64,000 nucleotides of DNA, taken from NCBI RefSeq assembly GCF_018555435.2, contig NZ_JAFEJT020000008.1, forward strand, positions 1-64,000, written 5' to 3'. A program made the translations under genes and the position numbers. This DNA is from Bifidobacterium amazonense (GTDB lineage Bacteria > Actinomycetota > Actinomycetes > Actinomycetales > Bifidobacteriaceae). Under the pieces are notes generated by a model that did no database searches, was not told where the DNA came from, and was given only the letters and a program-made list of their open reading frames with translations. Positions within the stretch are counted from its first letter, which is position 1. Each line of letters opens with the position of its first letter. Below are positions 60,374 to 64,000 of the stretch, in pieces.

Positions 60374-61917
60374 GCGAAGAGCGCAGCGCCGAGGAACTGG
60401 CGGAACTCAACGACCGTCTGATGGAGAAGAACCACGCGCTCGCCCAGGCGCTCACCCGTGCCGGCAGGGAGCTCACCAAGGCGAAGTCGCAGCTGGCGCA
60501 GCTCGCCCAGCCGCCGCTCACGTTCGCCACGATGGTCAAGGTGGACTCGTCGCATACCGACGAGGACGGCGTCCAGCACGCCAGCGCCGAGATCCTCAAC
60601 GGCACGCGCAGGCTCGTCGTGCCCGTCGCCGCCAACGTGAACGCGGCGAGGCTGACCGCCGGCGCGACCGTCATGCTCAACGAGAACATGGTGCTCGTCG
60701 AACAGCGCGGCACCGACACGCTCGGCATGATCCGCACGGTCAAGGAGACGCTCGCCGACGGACGTCTCGTCGTCGCCGACGCAAGCGGCAACCCGCAGCT
60801 CGTCCGCAGGGCCGGCTCGCTCGCGTCCGCATCCGCCGCGATCAACGCGGGGGACCGCGTCATCGTCGACCCGTCCGTACGGTTCGCGCTCGAAGCGCTG
60901 CCCGAGGCCGACGACGCCGACCTCGTGCTCGAGGAGACCCCGGACGTCACGTTCGACGACATCGGCGGCCTCGACGAGCAGATCGAACGCATCCGCGACG
61001 CCGTGCAGCTGCCGTTCCTGCACCGCGCGCTCTTCGAACGCTACGACCTCAACCCGCCCAAGGGCGTGCTGCTGTACGGCCCGCCCGGCAACGGCAAGAC
61101 GCTCATCGCCAAGGCCGTCGCTCATGCGCTCGCCGCCGGCTCCGGTGCGGGATCCGGCGTGTTCCTGTCCGTCAAGGGCCCGGAGCTGCTCAACAAGTTC
61201 GTCGGCGAATCCGAGCGTCTCATCAGGCTCATCTTCAAACGCGCCCGCGAACGCGCCGCCGACGGACGGCCCGTCATCGTGTTCATCGACGAGATGGACT
61301 CGCTGCTGCGTACGCGCGGCTCCGGCGTCTCCTCGGACGTGGAGACGACGATCGTGCCGCAGTTCCTGGCCGAGCTCGACGGCGTGGAACGGCTTGACAA
61401 CGTGATGGTGATCGGCGCGTCCAACCGCATCGACATGATCGACCCGGCGGTGCTGCGGCCGGGCCGGCTCGACGTGAAGATACGCATCGACCGTCCCGGG
61501 GCCGCACAGGCGCGCGCGATCGTACGGCACTATCTGACCGACGACCTGCCGCTGGAGGACGGGGCGGACTCCGACGCGCTCACCCGGGTGCTCGTCGGCG
61601 ACGTATACGCACGCGACGAACGACGGCACCTGTGCGACGTGATGAACGACCGCGGCGCCTGGTCGGCCGTGTTCCTCGCCGACGTGGCGTCCGGCGCGAT
61701 GCTCAAGAACATCGTCGACCGGGCCAAGACGAAGGCCGTCAAGGCGTCGATCGTCTCCGGAACGCCGGTCGCGCTCAACGCCGCGATGCTCGGCGAGGCC
61801 GTCGAGGACGAGTTCGAGGAAACCCGCGGCTCGGTGCTCGACGCCGATCCGGAGCAGTGGAGCCGCATCAACGGCATGGACGCGGGGCGCATCGTGCGCA
61901 TCCGACCGGTCGTCTGA
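60370..61917 (+). CDS. arc: ARC/Mpa-type AAA ATPase (proteasome-like activator)
   Basis: The 515-residue ATPase has an N-terminal coiled coil (about residues 1-50) that in Mpa binds Pup, tandem OB domains, and one AAA module with Walker A GPPGNGKT (237-244) and Walker B IVFIDEMDSLL. In proteasome-bearing actinobacteria the C-terminus ends in a Gln-Tyr-Leu docking motif; here it ends RIRPVV, so docking onto a 20S core is unlikely. Translation overlaps dedA by ATGA. dop follows 41 bases later, which supports a role in the Pup pathway. It may unfold or extract pupylated proteins without degrading them. Confidence 0.95.
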   Translation: MSEERSAEELAELNDRLMEKNHALAQALTRAGRELTKAKSQLAQLAQPPLTFATMVKVDSSHTDEDGVQHASAEILNGTRRLVVPVAANVNAARLTAGATVMLNENMVLVEQRGTDTLGMIRTVKETLADGRLVVADASGNPQLVRRAGSLASASAAINAGDRVIVDPSVRFALEALPEADDADLVLEETPDVTFDDIGGLDEQIERIRDAVQLPFLHRALFERYDLNPPKGVLLYGPPGNGKTLIAKAVAHALAAGSGAGSGVFLSVKGPELLNKFVGESERLIRLIFKRARERAADGRPVIVFIDEMDSLLRTRGSGVSSDVETTIVPQFLAELDGVERLDNVMVIGASNRIDMIDPAVLRPGRLDVKIRIDRPGAAQARAIVRHYLTDDLPLEDGADSDALTRVLVGDVYARDERRHLCDVMNDRGAWSAVFLADVASGAMLKNIVDRAKTKAVKASIVSGTPVALNAAMLGEAVEDEFEETRGSVLDADPEQWSRINGMDAGRIVRIRPVV

Positions 61918-61958
61918 CAGCCGGATGCGCACGGGAACGTAACGAAAGGACGGACAGC

Positions 61959-63611
61959 ATGAGCGTGAAACGAGTCATGGGCACGGAAACCGAATACGCG
62001 GTCTCCCGCGCCGACGGGCAACGAGCCAACCCGGTACGGCTGTCGTTCGACGTGGTCGGCGCGGCGGCCGGCGGCGCACGGTCGCGCATCCGCTGGGACT
62101 ACCGGCAGGAGGATCCGGTCAACGACGCGCGCGGTACACGCCTCGAACGCGCCGCCGCGCGCCCCGACATGCTCACCGACGCGCCCCAGCTCAACATCGT
62201 CAACGTGATCGCCCACAACGGCGGCCGCGTCTACGTCGACCACGCGCACCCCGAATACTCCGCGCCCGAAACATGCGATCCGTTCGAGGCCGTGCGCTAC
62301 GACCACGCCGGCGACCGGATCATGCTCGCCGCCGCGCGCCGCGCATCCGAGGCGACCGGCACGCCGATCGTGCTGCACCGCAACAACGTGGACGGCAAGG
62401 GCGCCAGCTGGGGCACGCACGAAAACTATACGACCGACCGCGACGTGCCGTTCGACGTGATCGCACGGCTCATGACCGCCCATTTCGTCTCCCGGCAGAT
62501 CTATACGGGATCCGGCCGCGTCGGCATCGGCGAGCAGAGCGAAACGGCCGGCTACCAGCTGTCCCAGCGCGCCGACTACATCCACATGAAAGTCGGCCTG
62601 CAGACCACGTTCGACCGGCCGATCATCAACACCCGCGACGAATCGCACAGCACGTCGCGCTACCGCCGCCTGCACGTCATCGTCGGCGACGCGAACCGCA
62701 TGGACGTGCCGCAGACGCTCAAGCTCGGCGTCACCTCCATGCTGCTGTGGCTCGCCGAACACGCCGACGACGCCGGATTCGACCTGAACGAACTGCTTGA
62801 CCGGCTCGAACTGGCCGATCCGGTCGCCGCGATGCACGACGTGTCGCACGACCTGACGCTCGCCCGTCCTCTGCCGCTCGCGAACGGCGGCGAGACGACC
62901 GCATGGCTGATGCAGGTCACGCTGCGTTCCGCCGTGTACGCCGCAGCCGCGATGATCCACGGCACCGACACGACCGGCGAACCCGCATGGCCGGACCGTT
63001 CGACCCGTTCGATCATGGCGATGTGGGGGCAGGCGCTCGCCGACACGGCCGCCGTCCGCCACGCCGACGACGACGCGCGACTGACGATGGCCGCCGAAGC
63101 GGGACGTCTCGAATGGCTGTTCAAATGGCAGCTGCTCGAGAAGATGCGCCGCAAGGGCGCGCTCGACTGGTCCGATCCCAGGCTCGCCGCCATCGATCTG
63201 AGCTGGGCCGCGCTCGATCCGGCGCATTGCGTGTTCGCCAAACTCGCCGCGCACACGGAACGGGTCTGCTCCGACGACGATGTGCGCGCCGCGTGCGACC
63301 ATGCGCCCGAGGAGACGCGCGCGTGGCTGCGCGCCGCGGTGATCGAACGGTATCCCGATCAGGTGGTCGCCGCCTCGTGGTCGCATCTGACCGTGCGTCG
63401 GCACGCCGACGCCTCGCCGCTCGGCGACGCCGGATTCGACGCGTACGGCAATGCGAGCAGGCCGGCCGAACGGGCCTCCGACCTGCTCACGCTGGACATG
63501 TCCGACCCGATGCGTTTCGGCCGTTCGGCGTGTGAACGCTTTGTGGACGATTCCGACTCGGCTGCCGGAATCATCACGGCAGCAAACGAAAACATCACAT
63601 TTCCTCGGTAA
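61959..63611 (+). CDS. dop: Pup deamidase/depupylase
   Basis: The 550-residue protein belongs to the carboxylate-amine ligase fold shared by Dop and PafA. The opening VMGTETEYAVSR holds the ATP/Mg-binding Glu, and HRNNVDGKGASWGTHENY, VGIGEQSETAGYQ and INTRDESHS are conserved. The loop WDYRQEDPVNDARG fits Dop rather than PafA. Dop deamidates the C-terminal Gln of Pup and removes Pup from proteins. Translation starts at ATG 61959 with aaagga upstream. Neither pup nor pafA lies in the window, and no prcBA genes are seen; they could lie to the right. Confidence 0.95.
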   Translation: MSVKRVMGTETEYAVSRADGQRANPVRLSFDVVGAAAGGARSRIRWDYRQEDPVNDARGTRLERAAARPDMLTDAPQLNIVNVIAHNGGRVYVDHAHPEYSAPETCDPFEAVRYDHAGDRIMLAAARRASEATGTPIVLHRNNVDGKGASWGTHENYTTDRDVPFDVIARLMTAHFVSRQIYTGSGRVGIGEQSETAGYQLSQRADYIHMKVGLQTTFDRPIINTRDESHSTSRYRRLHVIVGDANRMDVPQTLKLGVTSMLLWLAEHADDAGFDLNELLDRLELADPVAAMHDVSHDLTLARPLPLANGGETTAWLMQVTLRSAVYAAAAMIHGTDTTGEPAWPDRSTRSIMAMWGQALADTAAVRHADDDARLTMAAEAGRLEWLFKWQLLEKMRRKGALDWSDPRLAAIDLSWAALDPAHCVFAKLAAHTERVCSDDDVRAACDHAPEETRAWLRAAVIERYPDQVVAASWSHLTVRRHADASPLGDAGFDAYGNASRPAERASDLLTLDMSDPMRFGRSACERFVDDSDSAAGIITAANENITFPR

Positions 63612-63754
63612 GATTCTGCTCAGCACACGACGCCATGACGCGTACCGCGCGGCGGTCGCACCGGGACGGCATCCCGGCGAGCGGGCCGGCGCGCGGGGCA
63701 GGCCGAAGACACCATAACGTCAGCACACCGCTGAGGAAACCGAGGAATATGACC

Positions 63755-64000
63755 ATGGAATTACGACAACTCGCGCTCGAAGTGTCCCGCATCGCGCAGG
63801 ACGCCGGCCGCCACGCGCTGACCGACCAGCTCAACCCGCGCGATCTGAAGGGGCTTGACCTGTCGGAGACCAAGCGGTCCACACTTGACGTGGACGACCG
63901 CCTTTCGCGGTTCATCATGAACCGTCTGTCCTATCTGGACGACTTCAACGGCCGCTGGGAGGACCGCCCCGAACAGTGCCGGCCGGGGGAGCGCTACTGG
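63755..64000 (+). CDS. Inositol-monophosphatase-like protein, N-terminal part
   Basis: The frame is open from ATG 63755 (MELRQLALEVSRIAQDAGRH) to the window edge, 82 codons, and continues beyond. The opening, with a helical ALEVSRIAQDAGRHAL segment and a later KRSTLDVDDRLSRFIMNRL stretch, resembles SuhB/inositol-monophosphatase-family proteins. The catalytic motifs would lie outside the window, so the call is tentative. gagga eight bases upstream favours ATG 63755 over ATG 63749. The 143 bases after dop hold only a small cgggacggcatcccg hairpin. Confidence 0.6.
   Translation, partial: MELRQLALEVSRIAQDAGRHALTDQLNPRDLKGLDLSETKRSTLDVDDRLSRFIMNRLSYLDDFNGRWEDRPEQCRPGERYW

Overview
The window is high-GC chromosomal DNA from an actinobacterium, almost certainly a Bifidobacterium. 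The signs are a 5S rRNA followed by rpoB/rpoC, the kinase / Fn3 / MoxR / DUF58 / transglutaminase-like cluster described in bifidobacteria as PFNA, a HypBA1-like GH127 beta-L-arabinofuranosidase, AdnAB-type helicase-nucleases, RNase J with a basic N-terminal tail, and ARC plus Dop pupylation genes without adjacent proteasome genes. The species cannot be fixed from the sequence alone.

Layout. 1-1730: end of an rRNA operon (5S and terminator), then an accessory pocket with the 3' third of an aminoglycoside phosphotransferase gene, a short type I-E CRISPR array fused to it, and a two-gene cassette (tiny membrane protein plus AlpA/excisionase-like DNA-binding protein). 1731-9640: rpoB and rpoC with a strong terminator. 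9317-22523 (minus): the five-gene kinase/Fn3 cluster, tightly coupled (overlaps or short spacers, strong ribosome-binding sites), whose last gene overlaps the end of rpoC head-on. 22524-25124: divergent GH127 gene with its own promoter. 25291-33569: adnA-adnB-like recombination helicase/nuclease pair. 33807-42906: lysine/cell-wall and housekeeping genes dapB, dapA, rnj, pepN, glmM, def, with an elaborate palindrome array between pepN and glmM. 42903-44360: a DEDDh exonuclease coupled to def. 44502-49882: a peptide-type ABC transporter operon (binding protein, two permeases, two ATPases) carrying two large hairpins with the same loop core and different arms. 49892-54529: a frameshifted 2-hydroxyacid dehydrogenase, rpoZ, metK and cfa, with structured leaders. 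54585-60373: priA, a HAD phosphatase, fmt, serB, dedA. 60370-64000: ARC ATPase, dop, and the start of an inositol-monophosphatase-like gene that runs off the window.

Working units. The minus-strand cluster looks like one signalling/cell-surface module: a membrane-bound Ser/Thr kinase, a giant membrane-anchored Ig/Fn3 protein, a MoxR ATPase with its usual DUF58 partner, and a TgpA-like transglutaminase-fold membrane protein that has lost all three catalytic residues. The ABC operon imports peptides or similar solutes. AdnA/AdnB form a double-strand-break resection machine. dapB/dapA feed lysine and peptidoglycan synthesis alongside glmM.

The most unusual signals are the CRISPR repeat/APH fusion junction, the pseudo-transglutaminase, the paired palindromic elements (one lying inside a permease reading frame), the interlocked palindrome array after pepN, the triple 15-bp repeat ahead of cfa, and promoters placed seven bases before ATG codons that lack ribosome-binding sites.
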